Assembly: GCF_007743815.1 (NCBI RefSeq)
Contig: NZ_CP036265.1
Span: 2,932,823 to 2,996,822 of the forward strand
DNA length: 64,000 nucleotides
Direction: 5' to 3'
Origin: Alienimonas californiensis
GTDB lineage: Bacteria > Planctomycetota > Planctomycetia > Planctomycetales > Planctomycetaceae
Every line of letters begins with the position of its first letter. The first letter of the stretch is position 1. Under the pieces are notes generated by a model. That model had not been told where the DNA came from and did no database searches. It was given only the letters and a program-made list of their open reading frames with translations. A program made the translations under genes and the position numbers. This document shows positions 35,938-44,100 of the stretch, piece by piece.

Positions 35938-37428
35938 ATGACCGCCCCCGCAACAGACAACGCCGATGCCCGTTCAAGCGACCGGCGCCCCCGCGTGCTG
36001 ATCGTCGGCGGCGGGCTGGCCGGGCTCGCGGCGGCGGCGGCGCTGGCACCGCGGGGCTGCGACGTGACGGTACTGGAAAGCCGCCCGCGGCTGGGCGGCC
36101 GGGCCAGTTCCTTCCTCGACAAAACGACCGGCGAACGCGTCGACAACTGCCAGCACGTCGCCATGGGGTGCTGCACGAATTTTCTGGCGCTCTGCGACGA
36201 CGCGGGCCTTACGCCGTATCTCGCGGAGCAGGGCGAGGTGACGTTCCTGCTGCCGGACGGCACCGTCAGCCGGCTGAGCGAACTGCGGCCCGGGGGGCGT
36301 TCGCTGCCGGCGCCGCTGCATCTGGCGGCCTCCTTCGCCGGGCTGAAACACTTCACCCCGGCAGAGAAGCGCCGGCTGGCCGCCGGGGTCCGGGCCTTGG
36401 CGAAGACGCGGAGCGGGGAGGCGGAGGACTTCGCCGGCTGGCTCGCGGCGAACGGGCAGACGGAGTGCCTCACGACCCGGTTCTGGGAGCCGGTGCTGGT
36501 CAGCGCCCTGTCGGAGACGCCGGACCGCATGAACGTGGCGGACGCCCGCAAGGTGATCGTCGACGGCTTTCTGACCCACCCGGCGGCGTGGCGGGTGTTC
36601 GTGCCGACGGTCCCGCTGGACGTGCTGTACGGCGAAAAGTTGCTCGGCTGGCTGCGGTCGCTGGGCGTGACCGTCCGCACCGGCTCCGGCGTGCGGTACG
36701 TGAAACCGGGTCGCGAGGGGGAGCCCGCCCGGGTGGTTCTGCGAGACGGTGGGGAGGTCGAAGCCGATCACGTCGTGCCCGCCGTGCCGCATCACCGGGC
36801 GGCGGGGCTGTTTTCGGAGGAACTCGCCGAGGCTCTGGGGCTGAACGCCGCCGCCAGGCTGGAGACCGCGGCGATCAGCAGCGTGCACGTCTGGTTCGAC
36901 CGGGAGATCACCCCGCTGCCGCACGCCGTTCTGCCGGAACGCACCAGCCAGTGGGTGTTCAACCGCACGCGGTTGCACGAAACGGGGGGTGAGGAGGGAG
37001 GAGGGAGGAGTGAGGGGTGGTACTTTCAGGTGGTCATCAGCGCGAGCGACGCGCTGAAGGAACGGCCGCAGACGGAGGTGATCGATGAGGTGCTGAACGA
37101 ACTCCGCGACGCCTTCCCCGCGGCCCGGGAGGCGACGGTGCAGCACGTCCGCATGGTGACGGAGCACAAAGCCGTGTTCGCCCCGCTGCCGGGGCATCAC
37201 GCCTTACGGCCGACTTCCCGCACGCCGCATCCGCGGGTGCATCTGGCGGGGGACTACACGGCGACCGGGTGGCCGGCGACGATGGAGGGCGCCGTCCGCA
37301 GCGGATTCGCCGCCGCCGAGAGCGTCTTACAGACGGAAAAGCGGCCGGAGCGAATCATGCGGCCCGACCTCCCGAGCGGGCGGCTGGCCCGCTGGCTGGG
37401 GTTCGCATCGGGGTCGGGATTCGCATAG
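35938..37428 (+). CDS. hpnE: hydroxysqualene dehydroxylase
   Basis: FAD-dependent enzyme reducing hydroxysqualene to squalene in hopanoid and sterol precursor synthesis. 496 residues. The dinucleotide motif VLIVGGGLAGLAAAAAL is at about 20-36, followed by LESRPRLGGRASSF and the HpnE-specific DNCQHVAMGCCTNF block. The C-terminal FAD block is RVHLAGDYTATGWPATMEGAVRSG by its AGDYT and EGAVRSG elements. A Gly/Glu-rich insertion (about 345-360) is encoded by a purine-only tract at 36984-37020. No hpnC/hpnD or squalene-hopene cyclase gene is in the window. It is followed 47 bases later by the channel gene. Confidence 0.92.
   Translation: MTAPATDNADARSSDRRPRVLIVGGGLAGLAAAAALAPRGCDVTVLESRPRLGGRASSFLDKTTGERVDNCQHVAMGCCTNFLALCDDAGLTPYLAEQGEVTFLLPDGTVSRLSELRPGGRSLPAPLHLAASFAGLKHFTPAEKRRLAAGVRALAKTRSGEAEDFAGWLAANGQTECLTTRFWEPVLVSALSETPDRMNVADARKVIVDGFLTHPAAWRVFVPTVPLDVLYGEKLLGWLRSLGVTVRTGSGVRYVKPGREGEPARVVLRDGGEVEADHVVPAVPHHRAAGLFSEELAEALGLNAAARLETAAISSVHVWFDREITPLPHAVLPERTSQWVFNRTRLHETGGEEGGGRSEGWYFQVVISASDALKERPQTEVIDEVLNELRDAFPAAREATVQHVRMVTEHKAVFAPLPGHHALRPTSRTPHPRVHLAGDYTATGWPATMEGAVRSGFAAAESVLQTEKRPERIMRPDLPSGRLARWLGFASGSGFA
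36984..37020 (+). repeat. G-rich purine tract inside hpnE
   Basis: Almost pure G/A on the plus strand except for three T residues, with six runs of three or more G (GGGGGG, GAGGGAGGAGGGAGGAG, GAGGGG). It encodes a Gly/Glu/Arg loop. It could form a G-quadruplex, and slippage would cause frameshifts. Confidence 0.6.
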
Positions 37429-37475
37429 GGGCAGGGGAGCGGTCACACTGCTTCGCCGTCCCCCGCGACCCCGCC

Positions 37476-38588
37476 GTGCCGAAGCTCCCCGTCCGCCTGT
37501 CGCCCACCGTCCGTCAGTTGACGGCCGCCGCGGCGATGCTGGTCCTGCTGACGGCCGCCGGGATCGTCGGCTTCCGGGTGACGGAGTCCTCCAGCTGGCT
37601 CGATTCGGCGTGGCTGGCGGTGGTCACGCTGACGACGCTGGGAGCCGACAGCCCCTCGACCGCCGCCGGCAAGCTGTTCGCGATGGGCTACCTGCTCTGC
37701 GGGCTGGGGGTGGCGTCGTACAGTCTGTTCGCGCTGGGCCAGATGGTCGTCAGCACGGAGTTCCGTCGGATGTGGGAGCAGAGAAAAATGGACGAAGCCA
37801 TCTCCGGGCTATCCGGCCACAACGTGATCTGCGGGCTCGGCCGGATCGGGCAGGGCGTGTGCGGGTACCTCTCCGACCGGCAGCGGCCGTTCGTGGTGAT
37901 CGATCAGGACCGCGAATTGTTGGAGCGGGTCTGCGACGGCCGTGGTTGGCTGTACGTGGTCGGCGACGCCGCCGACGACGCGGTGCTGAAAAAGGCCGGC
38001 GTGGACCGGGCCGCGTCCCTCAACACGGCCCTGCCGACCGACGCGGAGAACATCTACGTCGTCCTCAGCGCCCGGGGCCTGAGCGATCGCCTGCAGATCG
38101 TCGCCCGCGCCACCGAGGAGCGAGCGATCGGCAAGCTGGAGCGGGCCGGCGCCGACCGCGTCGTCAGCCCGCTGGCCAGCGGGGCGGTGAAGATGGCCCG
38201 GGTCATGTTGAACCCGCACGTGGAGGACTTCCTCGCGATCGCCGACGGCCGGGAGAGCGACCTCGAACTGGCCGACGTGCAGATCGCCGAGGGCAGCGCC
38301 CTGTGCGGCAAAACCCTGAAGGACAGCGGGCTGTCCGGGAAGGGGCTGATGATCGTGGGCATCCGCCGCGGCGACGGGAAACGCATCATGCCGCCCGCGC
38401 CGGACGCGGTGATCCAGGCCGGCGACTGCCTGTTCACCTTCGGCAAACGGGAGACGATCGCCGCCCTCACCCACGAGGACGGCGTGCGGGACGCCTCCCA
38501 CCCAGACGCCGTCGTCCACGCCTTGCGGGGTAAAGAGGGGACGCGGGGCCACGACAGCACGTCGCCGGGCTCCCGAGCGTCCGGCTGA
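37476..38588 (+). CDS. two-TM potassium-channel-like protein with RCK domain
   Basis: About 370 residues from the GTG at 37476. TM1 lies near 17-34 and a pore helix near 43-52. A selectivity-filter-like segment TTLGAD (53-58) comes before TM2 near 66-92. RCK_N starts NVICGLGRIGQGVC near 112-125. The acidic ribose-binding residues are in VVIDQDREL, and a TrkA-C domain lies near 270-350 (SALCGKTLKDSGL, QAGDCLFTFGK). The architecture is MthK-like, a ligand-gated K+ channel in the inner membrane. The filter is one residue shorter than TTVGYGD and lacks the second Gly, so selectivity is uncertain. Downstream of hpnE with a short gap. Confidence 0.85.
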   Translation: MPKLPVRLSPTVRQLTAAAAMLVLLTAAGIVGFRVTESSSWLDSAWLAVVTLTTLGADSPSTAAGKLFAMGYLLCGLGVASYSLFALGQMVVSTEFRRMWEQRKMDEAISGLSGHNVICGLGRIGQGVCGYLSDRQRPFVVIDQDRELLERVCDGRGWLYVVGDAADDAVLKKAGVDRAASLNTALPTDAENIYVVLSARGLSDRLQIVARATEERAIGKLERAGADRVVSPLASGAVKMARVMLNPHVEDFLAIADGRESDLELADVQIAEGSALCGKTLKDSGLSGKGLMIVGIRRGDGKRIMPPAPDAVIQAGDCLFTFGKRETIAALTHEDGVRDASHPDAVVHALRGKEGTRGHDSTSPGSRASG

Positions 38589-38628
38589 ACGAAGCCCCCG
38601 TGTCTGCGGGCCTCTGTGTCTGTGAGAG

Positions 38629-38684
38629 ACGCTTGCGGTTTCGCGGGGCCAGAGAGCCGTCGGGCGCCGCGAAACCGCAAGCGT
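38629..38684. repeat. intergenic palindromic repeat, family C copy 2
   Basis: Perfect 18-base arms 38629-38646 (ACGCTTGCGGTTTCGCGG) and 38667-38684 around a 20-base loop, between convergent channel and PspA-like genes. Likely acts as a bidirectional terminator. Confidence 0.9.
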
Positions 38685-38739
38685 GTGAACGGAACTCGGA
38701 GCGTGCGCGAGCGCCCGCCGAAGTTCTGACGTCGCGCCG

Positions 38740-39279
38740 CTACGCCTCCAGTTCCGCCCGCAGGGCGGCAAGTTCGAGTTCGATGTCGTCGTCCGGTCGG
38801 GCGGCGGCGGGGGCCGTTTCGACGAACGGCCGGGGGGCGTCGGCCCCGGACGCGCCGGCGGCGAGGGCGGCCCGTTTGCGTTTCGCGTCGTTCAGCCGGG
38901 CCTCCAGCGCCCGGGCGGTCGTTTGCAGATGGCGGTGCAACTCCTCCGCGCTGGAAAGTTCCTGCCGGAGCCCCGCGATCACGTCGGCGGCGTCGCGGCG
39001 TCGCAGCAGCGCCGTGCGGGCCTCCGCCTCGCGGCCGGCGGCCAGTTCCCGCTTCGCCTCAGATTGCCAGCGGTCGGCCGCGGCCTGCTGTTCGGCGATC
39101 TCCCGGCTCAGGCGGGCCGCGGTGTCCGCGGCAGTCGCCACGCTGCGGGCGGCGCCCCTGCGGCCGAGTTCCATCTCCGCGATGATTTCCCCCAGCGCGG
39201 CGTCAGGATCGTCCACGCCCGCCAGCAGGTCGGACAGCGAACAGGTGACGATATCCGTCAGGCGGCTGAAAAACGGCAT
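38740..39279 (-). CDS. PspA/IM30 family protein
   Basis: 179 residues, somewhat shorter than typical PspA (about 220). It begins MPFFSRLTDIVTCSLSDLLAGVDDP, cited by FxRLxDIV and DDPxAAL, the amphipathic helix and start of the PspA/Vipp1 coiled coil. A long heptad-rich helix with many Ala, Glu and Arg follows to about 130, then a short disordered linker and an acidic end (DDDIELELAALRAELEA). The family forms membrane-remodelling rods that protect envelope integrity under stress. It lies 66 bases downstream of an ECF sigma factor gene on the same strand, suggesting an envelope-stress operon. Confidence 0.82.
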   Translation of the reverse strand: MPFFSRLTDIVTCSLSDLLAGVDDPDAALGEIIAEMELGRRGAARSVATAADTAARLSREIAEQQAAADRWQSEAKRELAAGREAEARTALLRRRDAADVIAGLRQELSSAEELHRHLQTTARALEARLNDAKRKRAALAAGASGADAPRPFVETAPAAARPDDDIELELAALRAELEA

Positions 39280-39345
39280 CGGGGGGCTCGGAAGGGGACT
39301 TGCGGGGTCATCCTAGGCGGCCCCGGGCGTGCGGCGGCAGGGGGG

Positions 39346-40053
39346 CTAACTCTCGTCCGGCTCGAACGGATCACGGACGCCCCGCTCCGCCAGCTTGGCC
39401 CGCAGCTTTTCCCGGGCCAACCGCAGCCGACTTTTCGCCGTCGACGTGCTCACCCCCATCGCCTGCCCGACCTCCGGCAGCGGCACGTGGGCGAAGTGGT
39501 GCAGGGTGAACGTCTCCCGCTGATCGTCCGGCAACTCCGCGAGCAGTTCGTCCACCAGCTCCGCGAAGATCCGGCGTTCGGCGACCGCGGCCGGGCCGTC
39601 GCCCTCCGCGGCGATGCGGTCCAGCGGGGAGCCGTCCCCGTCGGCGTTCGCCCGCACGCTGCGAACCAGCGCGTCGCGGCGGGAGCGGCGGGCGGCGTCG
39701 ATCATCAGGTTCCGGCCGATCCGGTACAGCCAGCCGCGGAAGCGGCCGGTGGGCAGGTAGTCCCAGTTCTTACGATAGACCTTCAGCAGGGTGTCCTGCA
39801 CGAGGTCCTCGGCGAGGGCCCGGTTGCGGACGTTCTTCAGGAAGAACCCGAACAGCGGGCCCTCATGCCGGGTCACCAGTTCGTCGAACGCCGCCCGGTC
39901 GCCGCCCTGCAGGCGGATCATCAGCGTGTCGTCCTCGTCGAAGTCCTCCGGCGGGCCGACGCCCTCGCCGGCGGTCTGCAGGGAATCGGCGTCCGCGGTG
40001 ACGGCGGCGACCGCCTCGGCGACGGGGGCGTCGGCGAGGGGGACGGGAATCAC
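39346..40053 (-). CDS. ECF-type RNA polymerase sigma factor
   Basis: 235 residues. An acidic N-terminal extension (about 1-45) precedes sigma region 2 (DRAAFDELVTRHEGPLFGFF, AEDLVQDTLLKVYRKNWDY, GRFRGWLYRIGRNLMIDAAR as landmarks, about 50-125). Region 4 contains LPDDQRETFTLHHFAHVPLPEVGQAMGVSTSTAKSRLRLAREKL by its DQRE and STSTAKSR elements (about 180-222). No anti-sigma factor gene is adjacent. The next gene downstream encodes a PspA/IM30-like protein, so control of membrane stress is a reasonable guess. Divergent from the LarA-like gene. Confidence 0.93.
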   Translation of the reverse strand: MIPVPLADAPVAEAVAAVTADADSLQTAGEGVGPPEDFDEDDTLMIRLQGGDRAAFDELVTRHEGPLFGFFLKNVRNRALAEDLVQDTLLKVYRKNWDYLPTGRFRGWLYRIGRNLMIDAARRSRRDALVRSVRANADGDGSPLDRIAAEGDGPAAVAERRIFAELVDELLAELPDDQRETFTLHHFAHVPLPEVGQAMGVSTSTAKSRLRLAREKLRAKLAERGVRDPFEPDES

Positions 40054-40184
40054 GGCGGGCGGTGCGGGCTGCGTGGGGCGGGGACGTTGAACGACCGACG
40101 GGGCCCCCTACGATAGCGGCCCTCCGCCGCGCGTTCGCGGCCCGTTCGCCCTCCGTCTGTTTCCCGATCCGGTTCGCCCCGCCC

Positions 40185-41435
40185 GTGCCCGAAGCTCCCG
40201 CCGCCACTGCGCTGACCTTCGCGGCCGGGGCCGACGGCGCCTTTCCCCTGTCGGCGGGCGCCTCGCTGACCGTCTGCCGCCCCGGCCCGCCGTCGGTCGC
40301 CGACCCGGTCGCCGCCGTCCGCGACGCGTTGGCGAACCCGATCGAATTCCCCAGCCTGTCCCGGTCCGTCATTCCGGACGACCGCGTGACGCTGGCCCTG
40401 TCCCCGGACCTGACCGATCCCGCGGCGGTCGTCGGCGGGGTGTGGGGCGAACTGGCGAAGGCGGGCGTCGACCCGCAGCGGCTGGCCCTGATCCGCGGGG
40501 CCGGGCCGGGCTACGGCGGCGCCGCCGACGGCCGCTTCGGCGGCGACCCCCGCGGCGGTCTGCCCCGAGTCGCCGCGGAGGCGGCGAGCTTCACCCGGCA
40601 CGACCCCGAGGAGAAGGAGGCCTGCGGCTACCTCGCCAGCACCGCGGCCGGCGACCGGGTCTACCTCGCCCGGCCGGTGCTGGAGGCGGACGTGGTCGTC
40701 TCCTGCGGCGCCCTGCGGTTCGACCCGCTGCTGGGCGTGGCGGGCGCCAACAGCGTCTTCGTCCCCGGCCTGTCCGACGAAGACGCCGTGCTGAAGGCCC
40801 GCGGGCAGGGGCACGCGGAGCTTGGCCCGGAGGACGACCGCCCGCTGCGGCAACTCGCCGACGAGGTCGGCTGGCTGCTGGGCACGCAGTTCACCGTGCA
40901 GACGATCCCCGCGGCCGACGGCGGCACCGCCGTGGCGTTGGCCGGCGGGACCGAGGCGGTGCTCCGCCGCGGCCGGGAACTGCTGGACGAACTGTGGCGG
41001 GTGCGGGCGCCGGTCCGCAGCGAAGTGGTGCTGGTCGCGGTGGCGCCGGGCTCGCCGGACCGCTGGGCCGCCACCGCCCGGGCGCTGGACGCCGCCCGCC
41101 GACTGGTGGAACGCGGGGGGAAGATCGTGGTGCTCACGGACCTCGCCGGCTCGCCGCCGCCGGGGCTGGCGGAGCTGTCCCGGGCCGAGGAGCCGGCCGA
41201 CGTGTTGCGTCCCCTGCGGCAGTTCCGCCCGCCGGACCTGCTGGCGGCGACCGCCTGGGCGAACGCCGCGGACCGCGCCCGGATCTATCTGCTGAGCGGC
41301 TTGGAGGACAATCTGGCCGAAGACCTGTTCACCGTGCCGCTGTCCGAACCGGGCGAGGCGGCCCGCGTCGTCGCCGCGGCGAGCAGCGTGGCGGCGGTCG
41401 GCGGCGCCCAGTACGCCTGGTGCGAAGCGGCCTGA
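40185..41435 (+). CDS. LarA-like (DUF2088) protein with degenerate active site
   Basis: About 416 residues from the GTG at 40185, close to LarA length; the ATG at 40062 would add an Arg-rich leader. The N-terminal domain fold is recognisable (PDDRVTLALSPDLTDPAAVVGGVWGELAKAGVDPQRLALIRG by its VTLALSPDLTDP and GVDPQRLALI elements), as is the later GGKIVVLTDL strand. LarA is a nickel-pincer lactate racemase. The GTHR-type stretch that carries its first catalytic His reads RGAG here, and the expected later His/Lys sites are not evident. It may use another chemistry or be a binding protein. No larB, larC or larE gene is nearby. Confidence 0.7.
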   Translation: MPEAPAATALTFAAGADGAFPLSAGASLTVCRPGPPSVADPVAAVRDALANPIEFPSLSRSVIPDDRVTLALSPDLTDPAAVVGGVWGELAKAGVDPQRLALIRGAGPGYGGAADGRFGGDPRGGLPRVAAEAASFTRHDPEEKEACGYLASTAAGDRVYLARPVLEADVVVSCGALRFDPLLGVAGANSVFVPGLSDEDAVLKARGQGHAELGPEDDRPLRQLADEVGWLLGTQFTVQTIPAADGGTAVALAGGTEAVLRRGRELLDELWRVRAPVRSEVVLVAVAPGSPDRWAATARALDAARRLVERGGKIVVLTDLAGSPPPGLAELSRAEEPADVLRPLRQFRPPDLLAATAWANAADRARIYLLSGLEDNLAEDLFTVPLSEPGEAARVVAAASSVAAVGGAQYAWCEAA

Positions 41436-41467
41436 GGGCCCCGGTTCGATTGAGCCGGGGCGGGGCG

Positions 41468-41523
41468 TCGCTGGCGGTTTCGCGGTGCCCGAGAGCCCTC
41501 CGACGCCGCGAAACCGCAAGCGA
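41468..41523. repeat. intergenic palindromic repeat, family C copy 3
   Basis: Left arm 41468-41485 (TCGCTGGCGGTTTCGCGG) and right arm 41506-41523 (CCGCGAAACCGCAAGCGA) pair with one mismatch around a 20-base loop. It follows the LarA-like gene by 32 bases; the next gene is on the same strand. Confidence 0.88.
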
Positions 41524-41642
41524 CCGTTGTAGGCGTCATCTTCCAACGCTTCCCCGGTCACCGTCGCCCCGTCGGCCCATTGATCGGGCTTGATTCGTCG
41601 GGGTACGATGGCCCGTTCTCATTCCCGCGCCCGGAATCCTTG

Positions 41643-43145
41643 ATGTCGCTGCCGAACGCTTCCCGTCGGTCCTTCCTCCAGACGGCGTCCGTGGCCGCCG
41701 CGGCGGCGGCCGTGGCTCCTTACGCCGCCTACGGCGCCCGGGCGCCCCAGGGGCCGAACGAGACCCTCCGCGTCGCCGTGCTGGGCCTGCGGAACCGCGG
41801 TTCGGACTCGCACATCGCCAGCTACCTGCGGGCCGGCGAGCGGGACGGCAACGTGGAGGTCGCCGCCGTCGTCGACCCGGACTCCGCCCTGCTGCAAACG
41901 CACGGCGTGAAGCGGGTTCAGGACAAGACCGGCAAGAAGCCCACCGCTTATGCGGATTACCGCGAAGCGTTGGCCGATCCGACGATCGACGCGATCTCCG
42001 TCGCCACGCCGAACCACTGGCACGCGCTGCAGAGCATCCACGCGATCCAGGCGGGCAAGGACGTTTACGTCGAAAAGCCGGTCTCCCACAACGTGGTGGA
42101 GGGCCGTCGGATCGTGCAGGCCGCCCGCAAGTACAACAAAATCTGCCAGTACGGCGCCCAGTGCCGCACGATGCAGGGCACCCGGGAGATGGTCGAGGCC
42201 GTCCTCGGCGGCGAAATCGGCGAGGTGAAGCTCGCCCGGGGCCTCTGTTACAAGCGTCGGCCGAGCATCGGCAAGTCGGCCACGCCGCTCAAATGGCCGA
42301 AGCAGCTCGACCGGAACCTCTGGGTCGGCCCCGCCGCCGACGAGGAGCTCTACCGCCCGGAGAAGAGCAGCATGGGCATCTACAACCCGCACTACGACTG
42401 GCACTGGGACTTCAACACCGGCAACGGCGACCTGGGCAACCAGGGGATCCATCAGATGGACGTCTGCCGCTGGGGCCTCGGCGTCGACGGCCTGGGCGAC
42501 GGCGTGATCTCCTACGGCGGCCGCCTCGGCTACGAGGACGCCGGCAACACGCCCAACACGCAGGTCTCCGTGCATGACTACGGCGACAAGCGAATCATCT
42601 TCGAAACCCGCGGTCTGGAGATCCACGGCCCGGACGGCAAGAAGAGCGGCAACCGCATCGGCGTCGTCTTCTACGGCACCGAGGGCACCGCGATTCAGCA
42701 CGGCTACAACTCCAGCTCGATCCTGGACCCGGACGGCAGGCTCGTCCGCAGCATTAAGGGCGGGTCGGACCAGGACCACTACGACAACTTCCTCGACGCG
42801 GTCCGGGCCGGCGACGCCTCCAAGCTGACGGCGGACATCGAGGACGGCCACCTCTCCAGCGCCCTGTGCCACCTCGGCAACATCTCCTACCTGCTGGGTC
42901 AGCAGACCTCGCTGGAGGAGATCGCCGCCGCCCAGCGGGACGCCACCGAACGCGAAACGCTGGCGGACACCGTCGAGCACCTGAAGTACAACGGCGTGAC
43001 GATCGCCTCCTCGCCGATGCGGCTTGGCCCGATGCTTTCGCTGGCCGGCGAAACCTTCACCGGCGCCCGGGCCGACGAGGCGAACGGCCTGCTGACCCGC
43101 GAGTACCGGGCACCGTTCCTGCTGCCCAGCGAGTCGGAACTGTAG
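41643..43145 (+). CDS. Tat-exported Gfo/Idh/MocA family oxidoreductase
   Basis: About 500 residues from the ATG at 41643. Twin-arginine leader SRRSFLQTASVAAAAAAVAP, so the enzyme works outside the cytoplasm, as is common in planctomycetes. The Rossmann start is LRVAVLGLRNRGSDSHI. The pyridine-nucleotide and catalytic EKP motif is in VYVEKPVSHN near residue 145. The C-terminal substrate domain has the conserved HYDWHWDFNTGNGDLGNQG block, cited by WHWDF and GNGD. It probably oxidises or rearranges a sugar using a tightly bound NAD(P). Paralogue at 53513-54973. A terminator-like hairpin follows. Confidence 0.93.
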   Translation: MSLPNASRRSFLQTASVAAAAAAVAPYAAYGARAPQGPNETLRVAVLGLRNRGSDSHIASYLRAGERDGNVEVAAVVDPDSALLQTHGVKRVQDKTGKKPTAYADYREALADPTIDAISVATPNHWHALQSIHAIQAGKDVYVEKPVSHNVVEGRRIVQAARKYNKICQYGAQCRTMQGTREMVEAVLGGEIGEVKLARGLCYKRRPSIGKSATPLKWPKQLDRNLWVGPAADEELYRPEKSSMGIYNPHYDWHWDFNTGNGDLGNQGIHQMDVCRWGLGVDGLGDGVISYGGRLGYEDAGNTPNTQVSVHDYGDKRIIFETRGLEIHGPDGKKSGNRIGVVFYGTEGTAIQHGYNSSSILDPDGRLVRSIKGGSDQDHYDNFLDAVRAGDASKLTADIEDGHLSSALCHLGNISYLLGQQTSLEEIAAAQRDATERETLADTVEHLKYNGVTIASSPMRLGPMLSLAGETFTGARADEANGLLTREYRAPFLLPSESEL

Positions 43146-43184
43146 TCGTCGGTCCCTCTGGGCGTTCGCGCCCGATGTTGCTAA

Positions 43185-43220
43185 CACCCCGGGCGGTTCC
43201 CACGCCGTCCGGGGTCTTTT
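43185..43220 (+). terminator. rho-independent terminator after the oxidoreductase gene
   Basis: Stem ACCCCGGGCGG / CCGTCCGGGGT (one mismatch, eight-base loop) followed by CTTTT. The T run ends one base before the GTG start of the DUF1573 gene, so it may also attenuate that gene. Confidence 0.7.
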
Positions 43221-43221
43221 C

Positions 43222-44100
43222 GTGTTCGTGCCGTCGCCCGTGTTCGCCCGCCGTCTCCGCCGCTGCGCCCCGCTTCTGGCCGCGGCGCCGCTGTGCCTCG
43301 CCGGGGCCGCCGCGGCGTTGCCCGTCGCCCCGCGGGAGGCCGCGGCGATCGAGCGTTCGCCGCTGGGCGTCAGCGGTCACGTCGCCGCCAACCCCGCCGT
43401 CCCCGGCGGGCGGCACATTCACGCGCCGTTTCACCTGACGAACAGCGGGAACGAACCGCTGACGATCACCGCCGTCCAGCCGGACTGCGGCTGCCTCACC
43501 CCGCTGCTGAACCGCGAACTGTTCGACCCGGCCGCCCCGCCGACGATCGAACCGGGCGGGGCCGTGGAACTGATCGTCCGGGCCGACACTGCCCGCGAGG
43601 CCGAGGGCCCGCACGAACATGAGGTGACCGTCGTCTGCGCCACGCCGGCCGGCGAGTCCCTGCGTCAGACCGTCAAGCTGCGGTACGGCGTCGACCCGCA
43701 CGAGATTCGCATCGAACCGCCCGCGGTAATGGTCTACCAGCGGGAAGGGCAGACCACGACGGCGACCGTCACGGTCACGGATCGTCGCCTCGACCCGCTG
43801 ACGGTGCTCGCCGTCCGCAGCCCCACCGACCGCGTGCACGTCGCGGAACTCGACCCGGTCGAACGGGCCGACGGCGGCTGGGACTACCCGTTCGAGGTCT
43901 CCGTGATCGGCTGCGAGGGCGGCGGGAACGAGGTGGTCGTCGCCTTGGAGGTGGACGACCCGGCGGGGCGGTATCGCCTGCTCAAGATCCCGGTGACGGT
44001 GCAGTCGCCCGACCGCCTGCAACAGGCGGCGCTGGAACGGGTCGCCGCCTTGCCGCGGGAGTCTTCCGGAGACAAAAGTGGCGAGCGTGACTCCCGCTGA
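43222..44100 (+). CDS. DUF1573 domain exported protein
   Basis: 292 residues from a GTG (a second GTG two codons later is equally possible). Signal peptide near 12-32 with AAA cleavage region. The DUF1573 beta-sandwich follows from about 50, with FHLTNSGNEPLTITAVQPDCGCLTP by its FxLxNxGxxPLxI and CGC landmarks. A second Ig-like domain (about 155-270) has YVxREGQTT-type strands. DUF1573 proteins are periplasmic or surface Ig-like proteins of unknown specific function, abundant in planctomycetes. The last 23 bases overlap the next gene. Confidence 0.87.
   Translation: MFVPSPVFARRLRRCAPLLAAAPLCLAGAAAALPVAPREAAAIERSPLGVSGHVAANPAVPGGRHIHAPFHLTNSGNEPLTITAVQPDCGCLTPLLNRELFDPAAPPTIEPGGAVELIVRADTAREAEGPHEHEVTVVCATPAGESLRQTVKLRYGVDPHEIRIEPPAVMVYQREGQTTTATVTVTDRRLDPLTVLAVRSPTDRVHVAELDPVERADGGWDYPFEVSVIGCEGGGNEVVVALEVDDPAGRYRLLKIPVTVQSPDRLQQAALERVAALPRESSGDKSGERDSR

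Noticed and set aside
41580-41642. Upstream start for the oxidoreductase at 41580
   Set aside because: It would place 21 residues ahead of the twin-arginine leader; the ATG at 41643 gives a normal Tat signal.
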